Below, in pieces: positions 1 through 8,401 of a stretch of DNA of 33,981 nt. Numbering within the stretch: the stretch's first letter is position 1; each line of letters begins with the position of its first letter. Made by a program: the position numbers and the translations under genes. The stretch is taken from contig JAGAIH010000214.1 in assembly GCA_017626655.1 (NCBI GenBank), positions 1 through 33,981 on the forward strand. Reading direction: 5' to 3'. Under the pieces are notes generated by a model, which worked only from the letters and a program-made list of their open reading frames with translations, made no database searches and had not been told where the DNA came from. Source of the DNA: Clostridia bacterium (GTDB taxonomy: Bacteria > Bacillota_A > Clostridia > Oscillospirales > CAG-272).

Positions 1-2
1 AT

Positions 3-383
3 GCCGGATTGGTCGAGGATATCTACCACAATAAAGGCTACAACACGACCTTCTCAGACGGATATGATCTCGCATCCGAAGTGATCTATTTCCTCTGCCA
101 TTACATTGGTCACAACCTGGATGACCTGGCCTGTCAGAATCGTAAAGGTGAGCTACTGACTGTCCGTTTCGCTTGCTACCGTCACGCCCTGCGGTACATC
201 GAAAAAGAGTATCTGTCAGTCTATAAGACCATCAGTATCGAAGAATGCTCTCCGGCGTGTGCTTGTCTTGATACAAGTGGCGGCGCTACGCGCCGCCAGA
301 CAAGCACACGCCTACCACAACTCAACCGTCGCAACGCGAAAAATCAAGCCTGTAACGGCCGACGGATGCGAGGTCGCCGCTGA
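3..383 (+). CDS. Partial hypothetical ORF, cut by the window edge
   Basis: The frame is open from the left edge, with a possible TTG start at 9, so the true N-terminus may lie outside. The first 80 or so codons look protein-like, including the stretches SDGYDLASEVIYFLCHYIG and LLTVRFACYRHALRYIEKEY. They remind me of accessory proteins of integrative elements in gut Firmicutes, but I cannot name a family. From about base 250 the frame runs through two large inverted repeats and becomes Arg/Ala-rich low-complexity sequence before a TGA at 381-383. The real gene may therefore end, be frameshifted or be truncated near 250. It lies on the opposite strand to the operon ending at 469 and converges on it. 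Function unknown. Confidence 0.35.
   Translation, partial: AGLVEDIYHNKGYNTTFSDGYDLASEVIYFLCHYIGHNLDDLACQNRKGELLTVRFACYRHALRYIEKEYLSVYKTISIEECSPACACLDTSGGATRRQTSTRLPQLNRRNAKNQACNGRRMRGRR
254..312. repeat. Large perfect hairpin, three-way-junction-like
   Basis: The arms 254-268 and 298-312 are perfectly complementary over 15 bp. Inside them, 279-286 and 290-297 form a second perfect 8-bp GC stem (GGCGGCGC / GCGCCGCC) with a 3-base loop. The ten bases on the left side between the stems can pair locally (CTTG-ATA-CAAG). No T-run follows on either strand, so it is not a typical intrinsic terminator. It could be a remnant of a mobile element, a REP-like unit or a structured RNA. Confidence 0.6.
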
Positions 384-417
384 GCCGCTTGGCGAGCCTT
401 CGCATTTTCCCGTCGGC
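358..417. repeat. Imperfect inverted repeat downstream of the sigma operon
   Basis: GCCGACGG at 358-365 pairs with CCGTCGGC at 410-417. The stem continues inward with small bulges: ATGCGAGG at 366-373 against CCTTCGCAT at 397-405, then short GC pairs around the centre. On the minus strand, the direction of the operon ending at 469, a T5 run lies about 15 bases beyond the stem. It could weakly terminate that operon, but the distance argues against a classical terminator. Confidence 0.4.
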
Positions 418-468
418 GCGGGGTTGATTCATTAAGCTCTAACGCTATGTTGGCGGGACAGATTCCCT

Positions 469-1848
469 TCACGAATAGACTGCCCCGTTCTTATAGACGA
501 TCCCTGTCTCCATATCGATCACCGCATAGCGCAATTCCCAATTGATTCCGGTTATTTTCTGATAACCGTTGTACACGTTATCAAAATCCTCGTACGTGCT
601 GTACTCCACCACCAGGGTTTTTCCATCCATAGCCACGATACTGCGGATGGCATCGGGGATGTCGTTTGTCGTCAGGGTGGCCAGTAAGGTCAGCTCGTCA
701 TCAGCGCTTTTGCGATACCATATCTCACCTCCGCTGTAGTTGACCAGCCGGTTTTCTACCTTGTCGTTGTAGTAGGTGTAGTGGGGATCGTCCTTGTAGG
801 CAGGTGTATTATGCTTTAAGAAGAAATACTGCCCCGTCTGGTTCCAGGCATTCAGCTCCCCTGTTTCCTCGTCCATAAAGCTTTCCTTTGTCATGGTTTC
901 CCCGGTACTGAGATCGTAATACAAGACACTATTGGCTGTTACGCTTTGACGAAGCACCATCAAATGGGAGGTTCCGGCACGCCCCACAACGATAAACCGA
1001 ACGTCCCCGTCCTCCGGATTCAAAAGAGAGGCCTTCAGCAGGCACTTCCGCTCCTCTGTGTCGATATCATACTGCCATAATGCCCCGTCTGAAGCCGTGT
1101 AGTACAGATACCGGCCAAGCCCCCTACCGGATTGAAAGGTGAAATTTGGGTCCGTTGCGGCGGAGCAGGTGTTGGTTTGGGGATCAAATACGAATAGGGA
1201 GAACGAAACGCGCCCATCGTCCTTCAACACACCGCCAATCATGTAGATCATTCCTTGATGAACCGAGAAACAATCGGGAAAGTCCAGTTCATTCCATTCG
1301 TACACCTGCTTTACATCATCCAGCATCAAATTGAACGAGTACAGGCGGTAGCCCCCTCCAAACATTTCCATCAAAAGATAAATCCGATCCCCCAACACCA
1401 CGCATTCATCAATTTGGCCGTAGAACAAGCAGGAGTCACTATAATGATCGCAAGCCAGATCCTTGCAAAGCGTGACGATATTCCCCGTCAGCTTGCTGTA
1501 TGCCTGTCCGCCATTCCCAAAGGTTGCCAGACTGAAAATGTAGTAATACGGCGTATTGGCTACGATATCGGAGGAATATTCCGTGTAATCCGAGGTGCTG
1601 CGGTACATAGTGAGAAGCTCCTCGGGGGACATGGACTCGTAGGGGTTTCCGTCGGTGAGCTGAACACTTGACTCCGGGGCTTTGTCCGCAGGAGTGTCCG
1701 AGGAGGTTCCCGTAGGGGCTTCGGTGACGGTTCCATGATCGGGCGTGCCCGTGTCGATGGGATCGCGGTATTGATCTCTGCGGTTGCAGGACGTGAACCC
1801 GACAGACAGCAGTATGGATGTCAAGCAAACGGCTATACATTTTTTCAT
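469..1848 (-). CDS. Paralogous surface lipoprotein A (RRDQ family, propeller-like)
   Basis: A 459-residue lipoprotein. The start at 1848 has AAAGGA eight bases upstream and gives a normal signal peptide; the longer open frame from 1884 adds 12 residues without a better site. Lipobox F-T-S-C puts the lipidated Cys at 21, followed by NRRDQYRDP. A Thr/Ser/Pro tether runs to about 65, then NPYESMSPEELL and the C128-x4-C133-x-H135-x4-C140 motif. The rest carries short repeats such as DRIYLL, LYSFNL and LWQYDIDT, typical of beta-propeller blades. It ends IDMETGIVYKNG. It is the last gene of the sigma operon and sits 32 bases after B. With B and C it forms the RRDQYRDP subgroup. The ligand is unknown; the fold is inferred from repeat pattern only. 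Confidence 0.85.
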   Translation of the reverse strand: MKKCIAVCLTSILLSVGFTSCNRRDQYRDPIDTGTPDHGTVTEAPTGTSSDTPADKAPESSVQLTDGNPYESMSPEELLTMYRSTSDYTEYSSDIVANTPYYYIFSLATFGNGGQAYSKLTGNIVTLCKDLACDHYSDSCLFYGQIDECVVLGDRIYLLMEMFGGGYRLYSFNLMLDDVKQVYEWNELDFPDCFSVHQGMIYMIGGVLKDDGRVSFSLFVFDPQTNTCSAATDPNFTFQSGRGLGRYLYYTASDGALWQYDIDTEERKCLLKASLLNPEDGDVRFIVVGRAGTSHLMVLRQSVTANSVLYYDLSTGETMTKESFMDEETGELNAWNQTGQYFFLKHNTPAYKDDPHYTYYNDKVENRLVNYSGGEIWYRKSADDELTLLATLTTNDIPDAIRSIVAMDGKTLVVEYSTYEDFDNVYNGYQKITGINWELRYAVIDMETGIVYKNGAVYS

Positions 1849-1880
1849 CGCGACGATCCTTTCTTTTCTATCTTCTGACA

Positions 1881-3284
1881 TCATTTATAAACGGTTCCCG
1901 TCTCCAGATCGATCACGGCATAGCGCAGCGAGTCTCCGCTTGTCAGTTTATTGTAATCATTATAGACATTTTCGAAATCCTTATAGGTTTTGTAGGACAC
2001 TACCAGAGTTTTGCCGTCGGTTGCTACTACGTAGCGGATCGCGTCCGGAATGCCGTCAGTCTGCATACGAACAAGCAAGGAAAGCTCGGAATTGCTGTCG
2101 GGACGGAACCAGATCTCACCGCCGCTGTAGTTGACAAGCCAGTTTTCCACCTTGTCGTTATAGTAGGTGTAGTGGGGGTCATTCTCGAAGGTAGGGGTAT
2201 CGTGTTTCATTTGCAGGTACTGCCCCGTGCTGATCCATACAAGATTTGCCTTGTCCTCTCCTAAGAGAGATTCCTCGGTGATGATTTCGCCTGTGGTCAG
2301 ATCATAGTAAAAGTACGTGAACACCTGAACACTCTGACGAACAACACAAATATGATTGGGTCCCGCGGCTTTCAATGCGTGAAAGCGCACGTCACCCTCC
2401 TCGGGGTTCAGTAGCGAGGCCTCCAACAAACAGGTATGCGTGCCGTTCTTGAAGTCATATTGCCAAAGCGCGCCGTCTATAGCGGTATAATAAAAGCAAC
2501 CATCCAGCAAACCGACATTGCTGCCGACCCAAAATATGAAATCCTCTCCCAATGCATAGTCGTAGGTCTTTTGTTCGGGATCAAGCACAAACAGCGAGCT
2601 CCTTACTTCATCTCCTTCGTTAAGCACCTTGCCGGCCATGTAAAGCTTACCGTTGTATACGCTAAATGATTCAGGATAATCATAGCCATTCCACTCGTAA
2701 ATGAGCTCAGCATCATCGAACATGTAATTGAACGAATACAGTCTGAACCAGTTGTCAAAGCCATTCCTAATACCCAGATAAATACGGTCACCAATTAAAA
2801 AATAACCGGAAGGCGTACCGCTGAACATGCAATCATCGTGTCTGCATCCCAATTCTTTACAAAGAGTAACGTATTTGCCTGTCAACTTACTGTATGCCCG
2901 ACCACCCGGTTGAAACGTATCAGACCGAATGACGTAATAGTAAGGAGTGTTGTAAGCCAAATCGGAGGAGTATGTAGCGCTCTCTGAGGTCTGCTGATAT
3001 AACGCCAACAGATCATCCTTGCTCATACCCGCATAAGGATTCCCCGTTCCTTCCTGACTTGGAGGATTGCCGGGATTTGCGGGCGTTGTCCCCGTTTCGG
3101 TGTCCTGCCCGGTAGTTACATCCGGATCGGTGGGCTGATCGGTGACCGCATTGGTAGTAGGTGTGGTTGTTCCTGCGTTAGTTTCTATACCCACAGGGTC
3201 ACGGTATTGATCTCTTCTTCCACATGAAGCGAGTACAGCAATAATCATAATAAATGCCAAAATGATGGCTGTCGTTTTCTTCAT
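1881..3284 (-). CDS. Paralogous surface lipoprotein B (RRDQ family, propeller-like)
   Basis: A 467-residue lipoprotein with signal peptide 1-20, lipobox L-A-S-C and lipidated Cys21, then GRRDQYRDP. The tether (about 32-80) is nearly identical to that of C, pointing to recent duplication or conversion of this segment. The cysteine/histidine motif is at C142, C147, H149 and C152. Conserved family landmarks follow: NTPYYY, YSFNYMFDDAEL, ALWQYD, DPHYTYYNDKVENWLVNYSGGEIW, DGIPDAI and VIDLETGTVYK. The TGA stop overlaps the in-frame upstream ATGATG of A, although A probably starts further on. AAAGGA lies upstream of the ATG at 3284. The role is probably extracytoplasmic ligand binding, which is inference. 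Confidence 0.85.
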   Translation of the reverse strand: MKKTTAIILAFIMIIAVLASCGRRDQYRDPVGIETNAGTTTPTTNAVTDQPTDPDVTTGQDTETGTTPANPGNPPSQEGTGNPYAGMSKDDLLALYQQTSESATYSSDLAYNTPYYYVIRSDTFQPGGRAYSKLTGKYVTLCKELGCRHDDCMFSGTPSGYFLIGDRIYLGIRNGFDNWFRLYSFNYMFDDAELIYEWNGYDYPESFSVYNGKLYMAGKVLNEGDEVRSSLFVLDPEQKTYDYALGEDFIFWVGSNVGLLDGCFYYTAIDGALWQYDFKNGTHTCLLEASLLNPEEGDVRFHALKAAGPNHICVVRQSVQVFTYFYYDLTTGEIITEESLLGEDKANLVWISTGQYLQMKHDTPTFENDPHYTYYNDKVENWLVNYSGGEIWFRPDSNSELSLLVRMQTDGIPDAIRYVVATDGKTLVVSYKTYKDFENVYNDYNKLTSGDSLRYAVIDLETGTVYK

Positions 3285-3306
3285 AAACTAATATCCTTTC
3301 GTAGCA

Positions 3307-4734
3307 TTAGGCACTCTCTACGTAGTTATTTTTATACACAATACCTGTTTCCAGATCTATGATGGCGTATCTACTTGGATTGTCTCCTCTCGTTTCCTTG
3401 CTATAGTTATTGTAAACGTTGTCAAAATCCTTATAGGTTTTATACATCACAATCAATGTCTTACCGTCAGTAGCAGCAACAGATACGATCATATCCGGGA
3501 TATCATCGGTCATCATGCGTGCAACCAGCGTCATCTCGTCATCTTCTGTTTCGCGGAACCAGATTTCTCCGCCGGTATAGTTCGTAAGCCAGTTCTCTGC
3601 TTTATCATTGTAATAAGTGAAATGTGGATCATTTTCATATGCGGATGCAGTATGATTCAAAAAAGCGTACTGGCCCTGTTGATTCCACATAGCCCATTTT
3701 TCTGGATCACGAAATACTTCTTCTTGAGAAAAGAAGTCTCCCGTGTTCACATCATAATACCATGTTTTATTCCGCGTGACATTCTGGCGTGCAACACCAA
3801 TCAAGGAATCATTCACGAAACATTCCACAATAAATCGGATATCTCCGTTTTCAAAATCAAGATATGAAGCATCCAACAGGCAAGTATGCTCCTTCGTGGT
3901 CAAGTCCACCCTCCACAGAGTTCCGTCCAAGGCGGTGTAATAGTAACTTCCCTCGCAGATAAAGCTGCCATGTTGAATAATAAATTCCTCACCAAGGGCA
4001 AAATCATATGCTTTTGCTTGGGGGTCAATGGCAAACAGCGTTTTTCTGACCTCACCGTCTGAGCACAGGATATTACCTGTCATATATAGCTTCCCATTGT
4101 ACTCCGACATGTTTTGCGGTGTATCAATATCCGACCACTCGTAAAGAAGTTTGGCATCATCCAGCATGAGATTAAAGGAGTACAAAAAGCACTTTTCAAC
4201 CTTGCTGTTTGAATTGACCAAGGTCATATAAATACGATCTCCTGCAACCACACAATCCATCACGTATGCGTCAAACATACAGTTTTGATGCTTACATCCG
4301 AGCTCTTTACACAGAGTAACCATATTACCGGTCAGCTTACTGTAAGCCTTGCCGCCATTACCGTTTTCTCCATTGCAAAGTATGTAGTAGTATGGTGTAT
4401 TGACAACTATATCACCGGATTGACTCACATACGTTGGGGTGTCTGTATAATGCGCGAGCAAATCTTCTGCCGACATACCCTCATAAGGATTTCCCGTTTT
4501 CTCGGGGCTTGGAGGATTATCGGGATTTGCGGGTGTTGTCCCCGATTCGGTTTCCTGCCCGGTAGTTTCATCCGGATCGGTGGGCTGATCGGTGACCGCG
4601 TTGGTGGTAGGTGTGGTTGTTTCTGCGTTAGTTTCTGTACTCACAGGGTCACGGTATTGATCTCTGCGATTGCAGGAGGCAAGCACAGTGAAAATTGACA
4701 ACACTGCTAAAACAATAGCAATACTTTTTTTCAT
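3307..4734 (-). CDS. Paralogous surface lipoprotein C (RRDQ family, propeller-like)
   Basis: A 475-residue lipoprotein. Signal peptide MKKSIAIVLAVLSIFTV leads to lipobox L-A-S-C and Cys21, then NRRDQYRDP. The tether is almost the same as in B. The C142-x4-C147-x-H149-x2-C152 motif follows KLTGNMVTL. The body shares VENWL/AENWL-NY-GGEIWFR with A and B. It is the first lipoprotein after the BspA-type gene, 20 bases downstream of it. The C-terminus runs on past the family core VIDLETGIVYK as NNYVESA. The three genes A-C are more like each other than like the larger F-N group, so they probably expanded inside this operon. Confidence 0.85.
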   Translation of the reverse strand: MKKSIAIVLAVLSIFTVLASCNRRDQYRDPVSTETNAETTTPTTNAVTDQPTDPDETTGQETESGTTPANPDNPPSPEKTGNPYEGMSAEDLLAHYTDTPTYVSQSGDIVVNTPYYYILCNGENGNGGKAYSKLTGNMVTLCKELGCKHQNCMFDAYVMDCVVAGDRIYMTLVNSNSKVEKCFLYSFNLMLDDAKLLYEWSDIDTPQNMSEYNGKLYMTGNILCSDGEVRKTLFAIDPQAKAYDFALGEEFIIQHGSFICEGSYYYTALDGTLWRVDLTTKEHTCLLDASYLDFENGDIRFIVECFVNDSLIGVARQNVTRNKTWYYDVNTGDFFSQEEVFRDPEKWAMWNQQGQYAFLNHTASAYENDPHFTYYNDKAENWLTNYTGGEIWFRETEDDEMTLVARMMTDDIPDMIVSVAATDGKTLIVMYKTYKDFDNVYNNYSKETRGDNPSRYAIIDLETGIVYKNNYVESA

Positions 4735-4754
4735 GGTGTTTTTCCTTTCATAAA

Positions 4755-5957
4755 TTACGGATTATTTGTTGGCTTTAATTGCGGAACTCCGCTGTCGTCA
4801 TACTCCCACGCATCCGCATAATACCACTGCGCCTCCACCGCCTTACAGGACGCGGCAAGGTAGGGGATATACTTGATCGCTTCCTCTTTGGTATCGGACA
4901 GATAGACATGAGTCAATCCGGTATTCTCAAAGGAATACGTATCCCCTGTGTAAACGGGCGAGCCCTTGAACAGCAGGTATTCAAGATTCACACAGCCCTG
5001 AAAGGAGCCCGTTCGCTCCACGCTTTCGGGAAAGACCACGGCGGTAATATCCACAAGCCCCTCCAGCGCGTTTCGCGTGACATCGACCACCCCATCGGGG
5101 AGTGTCAGAACACCTTCTATAAGCTGTCCTTGGATATACAGATGCCCCGCCACCGCTACGGGATTGGCAAGGACGAGGCCGAAGTCGATCCCGCACCAGT
5201 CCTTTATGCTCCCGTTATAGTTCACGGCGGTCAAGCCGTCGCAATTTGCAAAGGCATGGCTGTCGATCATTTGTACTCCTATGGGAATGGTGATCTCGGT
5301 GAGGGAGCGGCACCCCTTGAACGCCGAGCTGTGGATCTCGGTCAGCGTAGTGGGGAGGGTGACAGCCGTCAGATTGACACAGCTTTGAAAGGTTCCCTCA
5401 TTCAGAGCCGTAATGCCCTCGGGGATCACGGCTTCGGTCAGACGCAGGCAATCCTCAAAGGCCTCCCGCCCGATGTGCTGAACCGTGGAGGGGATCTCCA
5501 CACGGCGGAGCTTGGAGCAGCCCTGAAAGGCCCACTCTCCGATAGTGGTGGCCCCCTCGGGAAGATGTATGTAGGTCAGGGTTTTCACCTCGATAAATGC
5601 CCGGGGGTAAATGCCCAAAACGGGCAGACCCTCATGGGTGGCGGGGATCATTAGCTGGGTGTCCTTGCAGTCTCCCATCCCGCTGACGTAATAGGCAGAC
5701 TGCCCCTCGCTAACCTCGGAAAGAATATAGGCAAGTCCCTCTGAGGGTGCATAGGTAACGCCGCATTGTTGACATACATCGTCCGTAAATCGGTGAGCCA
5801 GACAGGTATTCTCCGCCTCGTCGTAAGGGTTCACAAAGGGTCGCTCGGTCTCGCCCTCCAGAGGGAGTCCTGTTCTGCACCCCGTAAGCCCCGCAAGCGC
5901 CGAAAGGAGCAGAGCGGCGACTATGGACACAATCATCATTCTTTTCAAGCTCTTCAT
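4755..5957 (-). CDS. BspA-type leucine-rich repeat lipoprotein
   Basis: About 400 residues from the ATG at 5957, which has GGAGGT six bases upstream; the longer frame from 6017 overlaps the permease. Lipobox L-T-G-C gives Cys27. A short ribbon-like motif C52-L-A-H-x6-C62-x2-C65-G follows. From about residue 110 onward there are around nine LRR_5 (BspA/TpLRR-type) units with the pattern LTxVxIPxGVTxIGxxAFxGC, first an uninterrupted block, then an insertion (NGSIKDWCGIDF), then more repeats. The C-terminus reads WYYADAWEYDDSGVPQLKP. The family generally displays binding surfaces on cells. It follows the permease by 26 bases, exactly as its paralog at 20997 does, so permease and LRR lipoprotein probably work together. 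Confidence 0.85.
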   Translation of the reverse strand: MKSLKRMMIVSIVAALLLSALAGLTGCRTGLPLEGETERPFVNPYDEAENTCLAHRFTDDVCQQCGVTYAPSEGLAYILSEVSEGQSAYYVSGMGDCKDTQLMIPATHEGLPVLGIYPRAFIEVKTLTYIHLPEGATTIGEWAFQGCSKLRRVEIPSTVQHIGREAFEDCLRLTEAVIPEGITALNEGTFQSCVNLTAVTLPTTLTEIHSSAFKGCRSLTEITIPIGVQMIDSHAFANCDGLTAVNYNGSIKDWCGIDFGLVLANPVAVAGHLYIQGQLIEGVLTLPDGVVDVTRNALEGLVDITAVVFPESVERTGSFQGCVNLEYLLFKGSPVYTGDTYSFENTGLTHVYLSDTKEEAIKYIPYLAASCKAVEAQWYYADAWEYDDSGVPQLKPTNNP

Positions 5958-5983
5958 GGTAACACCTCCAAACGCTGAACCGC

Positions 5984-8374
5984 TCATGCCTTGGTCCATT
6001 TGCGCCATGCCCACCAAAGGACACCCCCACAGCCGCCAAGCAGGACAGCCGTAAACAGAATGCCGTAGAGAACAGCGCCGTGGGCCATGGTCATGTACTC
6101 GTTGCCCGACAGGAGGGCTGTAAAGTCCCCGTATTTGGCGATCTCCAAGCCGAATTTACGGAACACAAAGGGGATGACCGTCGCAAGTGCCACAACAGCC
6201 ATGGTATTGACAGGCTTTTTCCCCATGACCGATATGGATACCGTCAGCGTTGCCAGAATCATCACGCCCAAGACACGCACGGCTTCAAATATCATTAAGT
6301 ATTGATGGATGGTGATATTCCATTTGATCTCCGCCAGCATGGGTAGACTCTGCACGGGGGACAGGCCGCCCGTAAAGGCATACAACTCGGTCAGCTTGGT
6401 GTGGTCAGTCAGACCAAACAGAATAGCCAGCGCGCCGCAAACGGTAATGGCTAACAGGTACTTGGCGGCAAACAACCTCCCTCGTCCCCGCTTGGTGGAG
6501 CGCAGGATCTCGGTGACACCCGCGCCGTATTCGGTAGTGAAAAGCACCGCCGCGAATACCAGGGTAAAGCCGTACAGGATCACGTCAAAGCTACGGCTGA
6601 ACATCCGATTCCAGCCGGTAACGTACACGAAATCCCCCTCGATCCCCCGATGACGCAGGGAGAGCAGATGATCCCGCTGGGCTTCCACGGACACGAAAAT
6701 GGGGTCCTTGGCCTTTGCCGTATCCAGCTCGTCCTGGTATTCCATGTATTCGGCAAAGGAGATCTCCTTGCTCGCGTATTTTTCCTTCATGGTCTCCTCG
6801 GAGGAAAGAATACTGTCCAGATGGGCACGCTCGTCCTCCATGTAGGCAAGCTTTTCGTCGGTGACCTCTCCCGCCAACAGATCCATGTAGTCTTGATAGA
6901 CCGCATCCGAGAAGGAGTAGGCCACCGATTCGGTGGAATACACCGTATAGCCCTTGACCAGCAGGATGGCAAGGATCAGCAGTAGCCATTTTCCTGCCAC
7001 CAAATGCTTGTGCTGCTCGTATGCACCCATCAGACGGACGGGGCACGGGATGGCCTTGGTGAATATCGCCCACTTTTTCCGTGACTTTTTCCGACTTACC
7101 TTGTGAACACCGGGGGTTCGGCAGTACAGCAGCCCCGTCGTCAAAGCGGTGCCAAGCAGAAGCAAACCGAAAAACAGGAAAATAGCGGGCAGGTATGGCA
7201 GGCACCGCCCGAATACGTTGATGGCGTAATAACGGGTAAAGCACACCTCTGTATCCATAACGGTGAAAATGTTGAGCAGGTGTAGCGGATGATCCGTGTC
7301 CAGAAAATCTGTGAAGTGGACTACAAAGTTTGCCCCTCCGAAAATCAATCCCGCCAGGTAACTGAGCGCGTGATTCTTGACCAACAAGGAAACCGTCATG
7401 AGCAGAGAGCCCACCGAGAACAGGGTGAGTATTTTGATGAGCAGGGTCAAGCCGAGATATTCTCCCACCGTGACGATATACGGGCAGTACACGTTCACTT
7501 CGAAAATCTGCACGAAGTTGGAGAGGGAGGAATACCCGCCGCTCTCCAATCCGAAGATGACCCACGTTGCTCCGCTGAACAACAAAACCGATGCGGCCGA
7601 GACAAGCAACAGAGTCAGATACTTGGTGGTAATCAACGCGAAACGACCTTTTTTCGTTGCGCGGAGAATGGGAAAGGTGCCGTTCTTTTTTTCGTCCAGT
7701 AACAGTCCCGGGATGAGGACGAGGATGAACAACAGCATACAGATATTGCCGTCGGTATAGGTGAAATACATATCCCAGCCCTTGCGATCCTCAAAGCGGA
7801 TGGGCAGATTCTTGTTTACGGAGTAAACGTCGATCACGTCGCTCTGGTAGCGGTATTCGTAGCTGTCCGCGCTCATGCCGTAGGCCAGGTATTCCTCCTG
7901 AAACAGCTTGGCGTTGTCGATCACACTCTTCAGAAGCGCGGGGTACTCCTCCGTGACGTATCCGCTGACGCGGTAGAAATACCGATAGGTATTGAAATAA
8001 AGATCCACCTTGGCTCGAATTTCATCATTATATTCGGGCCAGAAATCCTGTATGGTGTAGCTACCCTCCTCGCCCCGCATCATGGCTTCCATGTTCTTCT
8101 CGGTCACCAGAGAGGTCATTTCGATGGAGGTCAGATAGTACGCCCGACAGCTTGAGAATTCTTCCATGAACGTCTCGGGATCGGCCTCGTAGCGTGCGTA
8201 CATTTCATCCACAATGGCCTGGGTCTCCGCATCCAGCTCGGAATGCAGGTTCAGCTCACCTCGTGAAAGTGGGGCGGCGTAGTAGGATAGCAGTAGGTTC
8301 AGGGCGAACATGATGATGAAGAATATGGGAATGAATTTGCTTCCAAGCAGCTTTTTGATTTCGTATCGGATCAT
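5984..8374 (-). CDS. ABC transporter permease, two fused halves with large ectodomains
   Basis: A 796-residue membrane protein. Half 1 has a helix at about 14-31, a charged outside segment at about 33-205, then several helices at about 210-415. A basic cytoplasmic stretch (HKVSRKKSRKKW) follows. Half 2 repeats the plan: helix 462-478, outside segment to about 595, helices 597-788. Each half carries a matching cytoplasmic motif after its second helix: DEKKNGTFPILRATKKGR (227-244) and TEYGAGVTEILRSTKRGR (614-631), plausibly the ATPase coupling site. This resembles ABC-2 type permeases in duplicate. There is no ATPase gene in this operon, so it presumably borrows one from the operon upstream. 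AAAGGGG precedes the ATG at 8374. Substrate and direction of transport are unknown. Confidence 0.8.
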   Translation of the reverse strand: MIRYEIKKLLGSKFIPIFFIIMFALNLLLSYYAAPLSRGELNLHSELDAETQAIVDEMYARYEADPETFMEEFSSCRAYYLTSIEMTSLVTEKNMEAMMRGEEGSYTIQDFWPEYNDEIRAKVDLYFNTYRYFYRVSGYVTEEYPALLKSVIDNAKLFQEEYLAYGMSADSYEYRYQSDVIDVYSVNKNLPIRFEDRKGWDMYFTYTDGNICMLLFILVLIPGLLLDEKKNGTFPILRATKKGRFALITTKYLTLLLVSAASVLLFSGATWVIFGLESGGYSSLSNFVQIFEVNVYCPYIVTVGEYLGLTLLIKILTLFSVGSLLMTVSLLVKNHALSYLAGLIFGGANFVVHFTDFLDTDHPLHLLNIFTVMDTEVCFTRYYAINVFGRCLPYLPAIFLFFGLLLLGTALTTGLLYCRTPGVHKVSRKKSRKKWAIFTKAIPCPVRLMGAYEQHKHLVAGKWLLLILAILLVKGYTVYSTESVAYSFSDAVYQDYMDLLAGEVTDEKLAYMEDERAHLDSILSSEETMKEKYASKEISFAEYMEYQDELDTAKAKDPIFVSVEAQRDHLLSLRHRGIEGDFVYVTGWNRMFSRSFDVILYGFTLVFAAVLFTTEYGAGVTEILRSTKRGRGRLFAAKYLLAITVCGALAILFGLTDHTKLTELYAFTGGLSPVQSLPMLAEIKWNITIHQYLMIFEAVRVLGVMILATLTVSISVMGKKPVNTMAVVALATVIPFVFRKFGLEIAKYGDFTALLSGNEYMTMAHGAVLYGILFTAVLLGGCGGVLWWAWRKWTKA

Positions 8375-8401
8375 GAGATCGCCCCTTTCGCGGTTATTTC
8401 A

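Noticed and set aside
254..312. tRNA, group II intron or riboswitch
   Set aside because: The stem is too long and perfect for a tRNA, there is no anticodon arm or CCA-like end, and no intron domain or riboswitch core is recognisable.
4779..5654. Plus-strand 291-codon open frame
   Set aside because: Antisense to the LRR lipoprotein; it mirrors the repeats and has no start site or recognisable family.
6591..7565. Minus-strand 324-codon open frame inside the first permease
   Set aside because: Out of frame with the permease and Arg/Pro/Gly/His-rich; the permease frame has a full paralog at 22240-24645.
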